From assembly GCA_024364735.1 (NCBI GenBank), contig JAGFNQ010009450.1, positions 1 through 64,000 on the forward strand: a stretch of 64,000 bases of DNA. The letters run 5' to 3'. This document shows, in pieces, positions 45,783 through 58,141 of the stretch (position 1 is its first letter; the number at the start of each line of letters is the position of its first letter). A program made the position numbers and the translations under genes. The DNA comes from Boesenbergia rotunda (taxonomy: Eukaryota; Streptophyta; Magnoliopsida; Zingiberales; Zingiberaceae). The notes below the pieces were generated by a model that was not told the origin of the DNA, made no database searches, and worked only from the letters and a program-made list of their open reading frames with translations.

Positions 45783-47666
45783 GAGGAAGGTATCTTTGTA
45801 GGTTATTCCCTTACCAGTAGAGCCTATCGAGGTTATAACAAAACTACCCTAAGAATTGAAGAAACTACAAATGTAAAATTTGATGAAAAATCTGACCCAA
45901 ATAACTCTGATCAAACCACCTACCAACCAATTAATTTTGTTAGGTCCAGTATTGACCCAGATGAAAGTCCAATTAAGGACCAAGACCATGATCTGACTGA
46001 ACCTTCACCTAACCAAACCATAACCATTCGAGTTAGCTCAGCCCACCTTATTGATCAAATCATAGGTGATCCAGAACTAAGGGTTCAAACTAGGTCAGCC
46101 TTTAGAAACCTTAGCCAGATTGCTTTAATTTCCAAAATTGAACCAAAATCAGTAGAAGAGTCTTTACTTGACCCTGATTGGATCATAGCTATGCAAGAGG
46201 AGTTAGCCCAATTTAAACGTAGTCAAGTCCGGGATTTAGTACCCTTACCGAAAGACAAAAAGTTTATTGAAACCAAATTGGTCTTTAGGAATAAACTTAA
46301 CAAACAAGGTGAAACAGTCAGGAATAAGGCTAGGTTAGTAGCTAAAGGGTTTAGCCAAGTAGAAGGACTTGATTATGATGAAACCTATGCCCCTGTAGCT
46401 AGACTTGAGTCTATTAGGATGCTTTTAAGTTATGCATCCCATAAAGGATTCAAATTGTATCAAATGGATGTTAAATCAGCCTTCCTAAATGGCCTAATTA
46501 AGGAAGAGATTTATGTAGGACAACCCTCTGGTTTTGAAAGCTTAGAACACCCTGACTATGTCTTTAAACTTAAAAAAGCCCTATATGGACTTAAGCAAGC
46601 CCCTAGGGCCTGGTATGAAAGATTGTCTAACCACTTAGTATCTAAAGGTTTTAACCAAGGCAAAATTGACCCAACACTATTTGTTAAAACCTTAAAAATT
46701 GTTATTTTTATAGCCCAAGTATATGTAGATAATATAATATTTGGCTCAACTAACTCAAATTTTTTGCAAGATTTTATAACGGTAATGGAAAATAAATTTG
46801 AAATGAGTTTAGTAGGCCAATTAACTTTCTTTTTAGGGCTACAAATAAAACAGACTAGTGAGGGTACTTTTGTCTATCAACAAAAATACACTAAAGAACT
46901 ACTTAGAAAATTTGGAATGGATAGTGCAAAAGAAATTAAAACAGCTATGGCTACCAATCAAACTGTAGATAGTGACCCAAATGGCAAAATTGTTGACCTT
47001 AAATATTATAGAAGTGATATAGGCAGCTTACTTTACCTGACTGCAAGTTGACCTGACATTCTCTTTGCAGTTAGTATGTGTGCTAGGTATCAAACATGTG
47101 CTAAAGAGTCACATCTAACCCTAGTTAAAAGAATATTTAGGAACCTTAAAGGGACATAAAGTTTAGGAATTTTGTATCCTAGAACAACCCAATTTTAACT
47201 TATTGGATTTTCTGACTCAGATTATGCTGGCTGTAAATTAGATAGGAAAAGTACCAGTGGTGGATGCCAACTTCTAGGGCCCTCACTAGTTAGTTGGTTC
47301 AGTAGAAAATAACACTGCATTGCCCTATCCACCACTGAAGCTGAGTACATAGCCATGGGTGAGTGTGTAGCCCAATTACTTTGGATGATGCATACGTTAA
47401 AAGACTTTAACTTAGATTTTAAGAAAGTCAAAATTTTTATAGATAATCTATGTTCAATTAATCTAACCAAAAACCCAGTCCACCACTCTAGGACCAAACA
47501 TATAGAAATTAAATATCATTTTGTCAGAGATCATGTTAATAAAGGAGAAATTGAACTTAACCATGTTGAATCTAAGGCTAACCTAGCTGATATATTTACT
47601 AAACCACTTCCTGAATCTGAATTTAGTAACATAAGAAGGTTAATAGGAATGTGTGTTATAGACTAG
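45783..47666 (+). pseudogene. Element C integrase end, RT and RNase H
   Basis: From EEGIFVGYSLTSRAYRGYNK (integrase C-terminus) through the RT start KFIETKLVFRNKLNKQGETV and QMDVKSAFLNGLIKEEIYVG to the catalytic box, which reads YVDN in QVYVDNIIFGSTN: the second aspartate is replaced by asparagine. A TGA at 47049-47051, a TAA near 47157 and others interrupt the RNase H lead-in; the last part (47355-47666) with STTEAEYIAMGECVAQLLWM and ADIFTKPLPE is open. SIRE lineage by its FGSTN and KTSRTKHIEIKYHF-like wording. Confidence 0.92.
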
Positions 47667-48534
47667 AACTGACCTGATCACACTTACTTCTTTTGAACAA
47701 TCAGCTCGCATATTCTGTTTGACCATTAGCTTAATTACTTTGATTCTTGGTTTAATTGGCTTAATTTTAGTATTTCAAACTTACATTTAAAAAAAAATTT
47801 GGTGGACTTAGCCTAAGTTTGACCCCTAAAACTGCATGAACCTATAGATTTAGGTAGCCGTATCTCACAAAACACATTAAGGATAACTTATTTGTGCTTG
47901 CAAAATATAGAACGGTTGTGAGATGCATAGGACTTTGCCTGGACTTCAGAATGCTTAAGTCTGTGCATCACAGGAAGTCTGGGCGTAAAATACCCACATT
48001 ACAGTGATCAAGTCAAGTAGTCATGAATTAAAATCTGAGCTAGACATTATTACTTGACTTGACTAACCCAGTGAACACTACTATCATCTAGATAGTTAGC
48101 TAGTAACTAAGGTTAGACACCTAAAAAGGGCTAAAATTCTTACTTGGTTCAAGGGGAGCATGAGTTAAAATCTTTCGCTTTTTGTGCTCTTTCGAATATG
48201 TTAGAAAATAAATTATTTTTGAAAATGTTGGTTCACCTATCCTTAAAATCATTGTTCACCTATCCTAAAAATGCGTGCTAAGAATTTTTTTCTTCCCCAA
48301 ATACTTAAAGTATTTTTTTTACTTGGCTGGCATATTACTTGAATGCGTGTTTTATTTCTGATGCTTGCGCACATATTATTTCTTTGTTTTGATGAATGCC
48401 AAAGGGGGAGAGTTTAATGGTTAAGCTAGAAAATTAAAAATTCCTGATCTTAGAGCATGTCATTTGCATATTCTTTTTTGGACTCATTGTTTTATCTGGT
48501 ATTTTCCAACTTTAACCCAGGTTGTCATTGCATC
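47667..48534 (+). other. 3' non-coding region of element C
   Basis: No supported gene. SIRE elements of some plants carry an additional frame here; none is seen. The closing stretch CATCAAAAAGGGGGAGAT is the usual lead into the LTR. Confidence 0.7.
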
Positions 48535-48548
48535 AAAAAGGGGGAGAT
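48535..48548 (+). other. Polypurine tract of element C
   Basis: AAAAAGGGGGAGAT, immediately before the TGTTGGTGCAA start of the LTR. Confidence 0.9.
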
Positions 48549-50235
48549 TGTTGGTGCAATTTGCAATAATAGTTAAACTTAAGTTTTGATGAATGACAAA
48601 TATGTTAAAGTTAGACTTGCTTTTGGTTTTGACCTCTTTACTAAGTGTGCAGGGTTGAAAGACTTAGGACCTGACACCAGGCTGAAGTCCAGGGTAGTTG
48701 AGTCCTGGTGGGAAGTCTAGTTGGTTCGCGAGGCCTGACAATTGGCTGAAGCCCAAGTTGGTTGAAACCTGGCAAAAAGACCAGGGTGGTTGAGCCCTGA
48801 CGGGAAGACCTGGTGGGTTAAGAAGTTGAGTAGAGCTGCATGAGGTAAGTAAAGTAAGTCACTGGAGGAGCGAACCAGTGAGGACGGGTCCTATTTTAGG
48901 ACTGTAGGCATGGTCCAACTTAGGCCCATTTTGGTGACCTCGGTTGAGTTCTGGTTAGATCCTTATCCAGGTTTGGACAGGGTATAATTAACTCTAAAAG
49001 CATTCTTATCTTAGTCCATTGCATTAACTCTATTTTACAGGTTTTATTTGATATGTAAACTAATTAGATTTTGTAGGTAAATTTTATAAAATTATTCCTC
49101 ATCTAAAGCCTCGGTGGAGGATAAACTCTTATTTAAATTATTCGTATTTCTTATTTTATTTGAGAATAAAATTATAAATTATTCCTCATCTAAAGCCTCG
49201 GTGGAGGATAAACTCTCATTTAAATTATTCGTATTTCTTATTTTATTTGAGAATAAAATTACTCCTACTAATGATAAAATATTATTCTGTACGAGAGTTT
49301 AAACTTTAAATTATTTTTTTTAAGTGGAACAAAGGATAGAAACGTTATCTTCTTTGAATTATTCCAAAAAATAGCTTGCTAACTTTATTTAAATTATTTT
49401 TTATTTAAGTGGAGCAAAGGATAGAAACGTTATCTTCTTTGGATTATTCCAAAGAATAGCTTGCTAACTTTATTTAAATTATTTTTTCAATTTAAGTGGA
49501 GCATTCTTATTTTACTTTAAGTGGAACATTCTTATCTTAATTTAAGTGGAGCATTTTTAATTAACTCTAAATGCATTCTTATCTTAATTTAATTAGCTAT
49601 TTTTAAATTATTTAAGAATAGCTTGCTGATGGATAAAGTTTGGGCTGAGAAGATCATACATCGGATTGAATATTGGCAGTTCGAGGCACTATAAAAAGAA
49701 GCAAGCGAGCCCTCTAAAGATATATATATTTTTAAGTCTGGTTCAAGCTTTGGCGCTCTCTGGCTTCCACGCTCCTCTGCTGCGGTTTGTGCTTTGACTC
49801 GACGCTGTCCGACTGCTGCCGGAAGATCGCTCCCAACACCTAAGCTGCTTCAGATAATCTTAAATGTTGGGTAACACATTTTTATTTGTTTTGTCTGCAT
49901 TGAAATTATTTAAGGGGGAAGTGTAGGGTTGTTACACTTCCGCCTAATCTTGTATTCGAATTGCTCTACCGGGAGTTTACCGGTAGAGAATTTTAGTGGA
50001 TTGCCCATAGGAAAGGTTCAAGGAGCCTGGGCCTTCGAGTAGGAGTCGCCGAAGGCTCCGAACGAAGTAAAACTCATCGCTTTTTTATTTTTTTTCGCTT
50101 TCGTGTTTCATTTTAATTCTTCTACCATGCATGTTTTTCAAAGCATCATACGATTTTCTATCGACTCTGATTTTAAAATGAAAATTTTAAAAGTCACGTG
50201 ATTCACCCCCCCCCCTCACATGCATCGGCCCTACA
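48549..50235 (+). repeat. 3' LTR of element C (1687 bp)
   Basis: Begins TGTTGGTGCAA and ends GGCCCTACA after a ten-base C-run. A TATAAAAAG box is at 49690. Two internal tandem duplications are visible: 87-bp units starting 49094 and 49181, and 85-bp units starting 49323 and 49408. Loose CCTGG/CCAGG hairpin units occur near 48660-48830; palindrome arrays are absent. Confidence 0.88.
49094..49495. repeat. Two adjacent tandem duplications in the LTR of C
   Basis: ATTCCTCATCTAAAGCCTCG recurs after 87 bases, and AGTGGAACAAAGGATAGAAA recurs after 85 bases as a near-copy. The similar periods may reflect nucleosome- or slippage-scale events, but that is speculation. Confidence 0.85.
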
Positions 50236-51560
50236 TAAATAACTCATGGAACCTAATGTAAATACAAGATTAAGCATGTAAAAAGAGATCAAAACATGGA
50301 TTTGAGAGCCTTATCAAAATGGTAATTATCAAATACCATAAGAACTCTACACAAGCCAAATTAGTGGAAGAGCTAAAGGAAATAAACTCAATAGTCCAAG
50401 AAGATAAAGAAGAAGAAGAATTGCTCATTTCATCAAGTGAAGTGGCACAATCAAGTGAAAGATCATCCACTTCATCAAGAGAAGAAGAAGTATCCATCTA
50501 AAGAATTGAGGGGGAGGAGAGATCCCCATCAATATCGGAGCAAGAAGAGGCTCCTACCTCTGCCAAAGTAAGGACCAAAGACCATATCATTTGCTTTAGA
50601 TGCAATGAAAAGGATCAATACAAGGACAAGTGTCCAAAGGATAAGAAAAAGGAGGTAAACCCTAAACCCATTTCAATTTCTTCTAAATCTAACATGGGTT
50701 GTAGGAATGAGAAAATCCAAAAGAAAAGGGAGAAAATTAGATGCTTCACATGTGGTGAGCTAGGACACTACCACACGAAATGCCCAAGGAGTGGAAAACT
50801 CAAGAAAATTGAGCATTTAAGAAGATGAGAGAAAGAAGAAAAGAAGAGGAGATCACATCAAGGGGGAGCTACGAGGATAAGGGAGGTAATCCCTAACTTT
50901 AAATTGAAAGGCAATTCAAAATTAAGTTCCTCCATGCATGTTAGAAATAATGAACAATGCTTGCTTGTGCATAATCATGGATTTAGGTATAATGATAGGA
51001 ATATGGTTAACAAAGTAGATCAAAACCCTAAAAAGGTCATGCATCATGAAAAATCCAAGACCTTTAGACCTAAGGATCAAGGCAAAAATCCCAAAAAGGG
51101 GAGACATATGCTTAGAAAGGTGGGTAGGTTAGGAATGTATAAGGTGGACATGTGGATTCTAGTGTTAAAAGCCTAAAAGGGAAAATCAAGCTTTGAGAGC
51201 AAAGCTTGATAGGTTGGAAAAGATCCTAGAAAGATTCACGATTGGATCTAAGGGTTTAGATATGATGTTGGGTGGTCTAAAACCCAACAATGATTGATCG
51301 GGGTTGGGATACTGATCTAAGAGCTCCAATGCCAGTGGGAAGAAATATGCTAGGGTAGCATATGAGTATGGCAAGGAGGGGAAGTCTAAAAATGGCAAAG
51401 GGGTGCCATTTAAAGGGAAAAAGAAGGACTTAACCAAGGACAAGGTATCTAAGGTTAAGAAAGTTAAGTTTGTAGGTCAAGAGTCATCAGAGGTACACCG
51501 GTGTGGCCTAGTGGTTGTTGAGTCACCTAGGGAGGTGGCTAGAGCTAAGACTCAAGGGTG
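50236..51560 (+). pseudogene. Element J gag, C-terminal two-thirds
   Basis: Serine/glutamate-rich segment (VAQSSERSSTSSREEEVSI), then two zinc knuckles: CFRCNEKDQYKDKC, with glutamine in place of histidine, and CFTCGELGHYHTKC. A basic stretch follows (FRPKDQGKNPKKGRHMLRKV) and the coiled ENQALRAKLDRLEKILERF region near 51183. Stops occur near 50499, 50826, 51173 and later. Homologous throughout to gag of K (55000-56149), but more decayed. Confidence 0.82.
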
Positions 51561-52630
51561 AGCTTTAGGAGCCTTTGGGATATATGGTGAATGGATCTTA
51601 GGAGGTATTCTCCTAGAGGTCTAGATGGATCATGGAGTGTGCCAAAAGAATTGAAGACGGACTTGAGTCTCAATTCTTGGGATTTAGCACGATGATTTTG
51701 AGTTTCATGCATGGAAATATGACATTGGGGTCATAATGCATGAAAGTTGGTTTTTGATGTATAAATACCATATAAATCAATGCTAGGGATGCATTATGGG
51801 TTGGTATGTGTAAAGACATCAAGAGGAAAACCAAAACTAGGACTTTAGGTCAAGGGTTGATTGAACTATTTAGGTAGTTTCAGGTTTTGTGTCAATCTTG
51901 GGAATGGTGATAGATACATTTTTGAGTATATTTTTCCCAAGTAGGTATGGGTACCACAAACCTCTCCACAAAATTTAAAAATTTTTGAAAATTTATAAAA
52001 TTTCTGACGCATTTCTGAAGTTGGGTTCAGAAAGTTGAAATGGGGTTTTTCAATGTGCCAGTCGACTGGTCCAGGGGGCAGTCGACTGGTACAGGCTGAT
52101 TTGGGTTTTCAGCCATTGAAAAATATCCAATTGATATGTAACAAGTGTGGAACCTTGTGGGGGGTTAGTACACTATGTTTATAATCATTTAGAGGTTAAA
52201 GAGTCCAATAAGGGGGAAATTATTGGAGTCTTTTGATGTATGGCAAAGGCGGAGAAGTGTTAGGTTTAAGTGGGAAACCAAACACGCCTTTGCGGGAAAT
52301 CCTAGGTCTAGGAGGAGCTTAGGTAAAGGGGGAGCATTGTTGCTCCATTCTTGGCGTAAGGAGAACCTTGAAGAGGTTCTTAAAAAACCTTTGTAAGTCC
52401 AATGTAGGGGGATCCTTGGGAAGGTTTTTTAAAAAAATCCGTTTTGGTGAAAATTCCTAACTTGGGGAGGTTAGGTGTGGGGATGCCTTGGGATATGATC
52501 CATGATTGTTTGCATTGCATATGCATTGGCGGTGTAAGTCCAAGGTGGAGCCTTGGCAACGTAAGTCCAAATGGTTGTTAGCATTGTGTTTTTGCTATGT
52601 GTTTTCCCTAACTTAAACGGATTGTCAAAC
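51561..52630 (+). other. 3' non-coding region of element J with palindrome pair
   Basis: Homologous to 56160-56720 of element K up to a CAGTCGACTG pair (52060-52115), after which J goes straight on towards the polypurine tract while K has an extra 2.2-kb module. No gene seen. Confidence 0.75.
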
Positions 52631-52633
52631 ATC

Positions 52634-52647
52634 AAAAAGGGGGAGAT
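52634..52647 (+). other. Polypurine tract of element J
   Basis: AAAAAGGGGGAGAT just before the TGTTAGGTC start of the LTR. Confidence 0.9.
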
Positions 52648-53652
52648 TGTTAGGTCAATCTATAGTCCAGAGTGACCATGTGTTTTGATATTTGGGCAAA
52701 GGGTTTAAGTTAGGTTTACCCTTGTGTTCTAATATGTGTATGTGAGTGTGCAGGGTTGCAGGTTACACATATTGACTTAGCTGGACGACTTCAGGTACGG
52801 TGAAGGGTGGCATGGAGGTAAGCTGTGGGCTTGTGTGTACCAGAGGGACCATGGATAGCAGGGATGATGAGCCGAGGGGCGCAAACTTCGAGGCATGCGT
52901 GAAGGATGACATGGAGGCAAGCTGGAGGCTTGTATGCACATCCGAGGGACGGGAGCCAAAGATGAAGAGGGCGCGAAGGCAATAGTCGAGGCTACTGAAG
53001 AGTCAGCTGAGTCGTGAGGGTACGAGTGCTGAGGGAATGTACTTGGGGAAATCCTAGGGGTCGAGTGAGGAGAGAATTATACTCGGGAAGGAAACCTAGG
53101 TAGGGCAGTCGACTGGCGTCTGGGCAGTTGACTGGTAAACCTCACAGTAACATCAGTCGACTGCTAATGGGGCAGTCGGCTGGTAAGACTAGAAATTCGA
53201 ACGTTGGGCTTGCAACGGTCGAGTTTGAGTGGGGGCAGTCGACTGGCCTTGGGCCAGTCGACTGGTAGCGGGTTTTTTAGCCAAGAGACCTATTTAAAGG
53301 GGCTCGGTTTTGGCTGAGAGCTCTTGACGACATGAGCTTGGTTAGAGCTCATTAGTAGTCTTTGGTGCTCAGAAGTGTGTCCGAGTTTATGGCGAGGTTT
53401 CTCCACCCACAAGGAGCTACACGAGCTAGCCGGAGGGCATCCGGGGAGTGATCCGCCGAAGGATCGAGGGATCGTCCACCTTATGGACAACAGTGGAGTA
53501 GGAGCGTCATCTCCGAACCACGTAAAAGGTTGGCGTTAGCATTTTGTAATTTGTTTATTTGTTATTCCGCTTGCGCTTGCTAACGTCGTAGGTAGAGAAT
53601 CGAAGAAGTTGCTATTCACCCCCCCCTCTAGCAAGACGAACACGATCTAACA
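52648..53652 (+). repeat. 3' LTR of element J (1005 bp)
   Basis: Begins TGTTAGGTCAATC and ends CGATCTAACA after TTCACCCCCCCCTCTAG. CAGTCGACTG-type palindromes lie at 53100-53265, directly ahead of TATTTAAAGG at 53291. Clearly the same family as solo LTR L at 61707. Confidence 0.88.
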
Positions 53653-54558
53653 AAGGGTGGCATGGGAGACAAGCCGCTGGCTTGCATGCATCCGAGGGAC
53701 GAGAGCCAAAGTCGAAGAGGGCTTGAAGGCAACAGATCGAGGCTGCTAGAGCAGGGACGATGAGCTGAGGGAAGCGGACTTCGAGGCATACGTAAAGGGT
53801 GGCATGGGAGACAAGCCGCGGGCTTGCATGCATCCGAGGGACGAGAGCCAAAGTCGAAGAGGGCTTGAAGGCAACAGGTCGAGGCTGCTGAATGAAGAGT
53901 CAACTGAGTCGTGAGGATTCGAGTGCTGAGAGAACTGTACTCGGAAGGGAAATCCTAGGGTTCGAGTGCTGAGAGAATTGTACTCTGGAAGGAAAAACCT
54001 AGGTGGCAGTCGACTGATCCTTTACCAATCGACTGAGGTAAAGCACAGAGAGATCAGTCGACTGGTAAAGGACCAGTCGACTGATGTAGTCGACTGGTGA
54101 CCAGAATGCGAACCGTCAAGGCAGTGACCTTTTAATTCGCAAAGACCAGTCGACTGCCCTGGGGCAGTCGACTGGTAACGGTCAAATCAGGATCGAGCTC
54201 TATTTAAGAGAGCTCGTGTTTGACTACTTTTCTTTGGCGAAACAAGCTTGGTAAGAGCTTGCTAGTAGCCTACAAGTGCTCAGGTCGTGTCAAAGTGTTG
54301 TGGCGAGGTTCTCCACCCAAAGAGCGACAAGAGTTAGCCGGAGGTGCTCCGGGGAATCATCCACCGAAGGATCAGGATCGTCCACCTTACGGACAGCCGT
54401 GGAGTAGGAGTTTTATCTCTGAACCACGTAAATCGGTGTGTCTTTCTTATTTGTTAGTTTTAGTTTTTATTATTCCGCTTGCGCACTAACAATTGTAGGA
54501 AGAAAAATCGAGAAGTAGCTATTCACCCCCCCTCTAGCTTCACGACAAGATCCCAACA
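53653..54558 (+). repeat. 5' LTR of element K, first part missing
   Basis: Nearly identical to the right 0.9 kb of the 3' LTR. Its first about 140 bases are replaced by the LTR of J. Contains two tandem units starting AAGGGTGGCATGGGAGACAA (53653, 53797), palindromes at 54005-54175 and TATTTAAGAG at 54201 inside a CGAGCTCT/AGAGCTCG inverted repeat. Confidence 0.88.
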
Positions 54559-54560
54559 AG

Positions 54561-54573
54561 TGGTATCAGAGCG
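54561..54573 (+). other. Primer-binding site of element K
   Basis: TGGTATCAGAGCG, initiator methionine tRNA type, two bases past the LTR end CCCAACA. Confidence 0.92.
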
Positions 54574-54624
54574 AGGTTCGCTCATCTACGGACTATCCGC
54601 CGAGAGAGTAAAAAGCTAAAGGAA

Positions 54625-56149
54625 ATGGCGATTGAAGAAAAATTGGGGGATGACATAAATGTTCCACCTCCCTACGATCGCGAGGATTTCGAGTATTGGA
54701 GGATGTAGACAAGGACATGGTTTGGTATGGATTGGAACTACATGATCGTGCTAGAAGAGTCATTTGAAGTTCCATGAGATAAGCATGGGAAAAAGCTCCG
54801 ACTAAGATATTGGAATGAGGAGCAACAAGCCCAATCGAAGGCAAACAAGAAGGTAATTTCAATATTACTTGATATTTTGCCTAATGATATAATTAGGGGT
54901 GTAGGTGAATACAAAAATGCACATGAGTTATGGAACAAGATGGTAGCATTTCATGAAAATTCTACACAAGCTCAAGTAGTGGAAGAGTCCAAGGAAATGA
55001 GCTCAATGGTCCAAGAAGAGGAGAAGGATCAATTGGATGAAGAAAGAAGATCAACATCCGAAGTGGCACAAGAAAGTGAAAGATCATCCACTTCATCAAG
55101 GGAAGAAGAAGAGGACTCCACTTCAAGGATTGAGGGGGAGGAGAGACCACCTTGATACCGGAGCAAGAAGAAGCATCTACCTCCACCAAAGCAAAGTCTA
55201 AAGATCACATCATTTGCTTTGGATACAACAAGAAGGGACACTACAAGGATAAGTGCCCATTAGGTAAAAAGGAGGTAAACCCTAAACCCGAGTAATTCAT
55301 TTAAAATCTAATATGGGTTGTAGGGAAAAGAAGGAGAAAAGACACATTAGATGTTACACGTGTGGTGAGCTAGGACACTACCACACCAAGTGCTCAAGGA
55401 AAGGAGAATTCAAGAAATTGGAGCATTTGAGGAAGTGGGAAAAGGAGAAGAAGAAGAGCTCATATCCAGGGGGAGCTATAAGGGTAAGGGAAGTAATCCC
55501 TAACTCTAAGCATTTTTCAAATTTATCTATGTGTGGTAGAAATAATTAAAATGGTTTGCCTTTGTATGTTAGAAATGATAATGAGAACTATTTATCTAAG
55601 CGTAATTTTGGTTTTAAATATTGTGATAAAAATAGGACTAATGTCATATCTCAAAACCCTAAGGAATCTATGTATCATGATAAATCTAGGTCTTTTAGAC
55701 CTAAGGATCAAGGCATTAACCCAAAGAAAGGGAGACACATGCCTAGACAAGTGGGTAGATCTAGAAATGTCCAAGGTGGACATGGTGATACTAAGGTTAA
55801 GAACCTAGAGAGGGAAAATCAAGCTTTGAGGGCAATGCTTGATAAATTGGAGGAAACCCTAGAAAGATTCACTAGTGGATCTAAGGGTTTAGGCATGGTG
55901 TCGGGTAGTCAAAACCCCGACAATGATAGACCGGGCCTAGGATACCAATCTATTAGAGCACATACTATGGAAAAGTCATATGCAAGGATGTCATATGACT
56001 ATAGTAAGGGGAAGGCCAAGAATGGCAAGGGGAAGCCATTTAAAGGGGAAAAGAAGAATTTAACCAAGGACAAGGTGTATAGAGTTAAGAGAGTTAGGGT
56101 TGAAGGCCAAAAGACACCAAAGTACACATGTGTGGCCTTGCCATTATAG
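54625..56149 (+). pseudogene. Element K gag, broken
   Basis: ATG at 54625 (MAIEEKLGDDINVPPPYDRE) starts the copia gag core; a TAG near 54706 and a TGA near 54777 follow. The 54877-55155 piece has the core end and Ser/Glu-rich tail. Two knuckles follow in other frames: CFGYNKKGHYKDKC, whose second cysteine is tyrosine, and CYTCGELGHYHTKC. The last open part, 55556-56149 (about 197 codons), has the coiled ENQALRAMLDKLEETLERF segment and a lysine-rich end. Confidence 0.85.
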
Positions 56150-57206
56150 ATGAGTCACCTAGGGAGGTGACTAAGGCTAAGAGCTCAAGAGGGAGCTCTA
56201 GGAGTCAAAATGGGAACCATGGTCAATGGATCCCAAGAGGGTTTCTTCAAAAGGACTAGATGAATTATGAAATGTGCCAAAGGATTTGGAAGACAAATTT
56301 GAGACTTCATTCTAGGGATTTGGCACATTAAAAGTAAGGTATCATGCAAAATATGACAATGGAGCTATATTGAATGAAACTTGGTTCTTAATGTGGAGTT
56401 GTCATATAAATCAATGCTAGGGAGGCATTGAGGTTGGGGGTAAAAAGATACATCGAGAAGAGATCAAAACTAGGACTTTAGGTCAAGATTCAATTGAACT
56501 ATTTAGATAGTTTTAGAGTTTTGTGTCAATCTTGGGATTGATGATAGATTTAATTTTAAATATATTTTTCCAAGTGGACATGGGTATCATAAATCTCTCC
56601 ACAAAATTTTGAAATTTTTGGAAATTTGTAGAATTAGTTATACATTTCTGAAACTAGGTCTGAAATACTGAAAATGTAAGGTATCAGTCGACTGATGCAG
56701 AGTCAGTCGACTGATCCAGGTTAAATAAGAAACTAGGATATTCAATATAGCAGTCGAGCCAGTCGACTGATCTTTCTGTTCAGTTTATCAGTCGACTGAC
56801 CCTGGGGCAGTCGACTGATGTTGTGAGTTTTAAAAAGAAAACCCCGCGCAGGGGGCGGCCGAACCTAGGGTTTCAGGCCGCCCCTTGCCGTTACTCTTCT
56901 CTCTTGACCTCCCCAACTGATCTAAACCTTCCCCAAGTCCTGAAATCATATTCCTAGCTTTCCTTCACTCTTGATCTGAGTCTAGGGCAAGAAAAGCATC
57001 GTTTTTGAGTCAACTGTGATCCTTATTCATCATGCAACGATTGGGGAAAAGGTAATGGGTTATGTGCTTTACTTTTCCCAGATTATTCATTATTCATAAC
57101 TAACTCTCTCCATTTTGCATGGTTGTCCTTGTTTTTTTCTTTTGATTGGGTCATTCATGGGACATGCATGGGGTAATTGCATTCTAGGGTTGCACAAAAG
57201 AGAAGG
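56150..57206 (+). other. Element K non-coding region, palindromes and possible internal promoter
   Basis: Up to 56680 homologous to element J. At 56685-56825 stand five or six CAGTCGACTG palindromes. From 56840 the DNA becomes GC-rich (GGGGGCGGCCGAACCTAGGG) and then resembles a plant 5' UTR; GGAAAAGGTAATGGG at about 57040-57055 could be a splice donor of a leader intron. No clear TATA box. Confidence 0.55.
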
Positions 57207-58141
57207 ATGGGTGAGGGACCATCCCAGCAGCATCTCGAAAATCCTGAGGCTCCTCGGTTCCGATCCGAGATCTGTCGACATAGATTTGCAAATGCTGACT
57301 TTGTGTTAATGAATTGTAGATATCTCAACCAAGCATATTTTCGGGAAAATACTCCTCACATTGTTGAGATAATCACTCATTTTGGCTTAGAGAAACTTGT
57401 TTACTGTCAGCATTTTGTCAACATTGACCTGTGCAAGGAATTTTATGCAAACCTTACATGTAGTAGTCCTGATGATGGGACGTATGAGTCCATGGTGCAG
57501 GGAGTCACCATTCCTTCTTCACCTGCAGTATTAGGATCATTTCTAGGGTGTCGGGTTTCTGAAAACCCCTTTACATGTTTTCCCAAAGTTATGGAGCCTT
57601 TGACCCTTCCCAATGTCACCGTTGATCAAATCTATCGTCATTACTTTGAAAACCCTCGACCTCATCTACAGCGTATCTTTGAAGCTAAGCGCATGAGTCC
57701 AGTTAGCAACATATTGTATAAAGTTATCCTAGATTGTATTCTACCCATTGTCACCAAGGGAAGGTCGAAGATTCGGCTACCTCACTTGGTGATGATGTAT
57801 GCATTAGAAAGGAGGATAGATATTGACATTGCTTTGCATGTATTTGCATCCATTATACATTTTTCGCATGATGTAAATAGGAAAATCTACATGTCATTCG
57901 ATCATTGTTTGATCGAATTCTTTAAATCTAGAGGTATTAGTGTCGTTAGAGGTCAGTTGCATCGTCTGTCGAAGGACTATGACCAGATAGGTTCTAGATA
58001 GCTTTCCTTGGCTGGTATTGAGAGGCAGCAGGGGGTGATGGTTTGGCGATGTCGCCCTAATTCTTCTAGCTCTGACGATGATGAGGAGGCTGCTCCTTCT
58101 GCTGCACCTGCTGCTGCTCCTGCTGGGATCACAGAGGAGTG
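57207..58141 (+). pseudogene. Third ORF of K, putative plant transposon protein type
   Basis: ATG at 57207 (MGEGPSQQHLENPEAPRFRS) opens about 264 codons to a TAG near 58000; the same frame then runs on 46 codons (AGIERQQGVMVWRCRPNSSS, an acidic serine stretch, an Ala/Pro run) to 58141, so the original protein was probably about 310 residues. Wording such as CKEFYANL, VQGVTIPSSPAVLGSFLGC and LPHLVMMYALERRIDIDIAL resembles the family annotated as putative plant transposon protein, found as an extra frame in plant LTR elements. Function unknown. It is neither gag nor pol. An in-frame upstream ATG at 57177 would add ten residues. Confidence 0.7.

Larger units (their letters stand above)
45783..50235 (+). 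mobile_element. SIRE-like element C, 3' half
   Basis: C-terminal integrase, RT, RNase H, a 0.87-kb non-coding 3' region, polypurine tract and LTR. Cut on the left by element B; on the right its LTR end sits inside gag of element J, so C was inserted into J. Confidence 0.9.
50236..53652 (+). mobile_element. SIRE-like element J, gag-only, 3' part
   Basis: Begins mid-gag directly after the LTR of C and continues through gag, a 1.1-kb non-coding region with a palindrome pair, polypurine tract and LTR. No protease, integrase or RT lies between gag and the LTR. On the right its LTR meets a truncated LTR of element K, as expected if J was inserted there. Confidence 0.82.

Noticed and set aside
53612..53903. 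Minus-strand frames rich in Cys, Pro and Ser (also 59498-59895, 52777-52982, 61764-62041)
   Set aside because: They are antisense readings of the GC-rich tandem units in the LTRs of K, J and L; repeated wording comes from the DNA repeat, not from a protein family.
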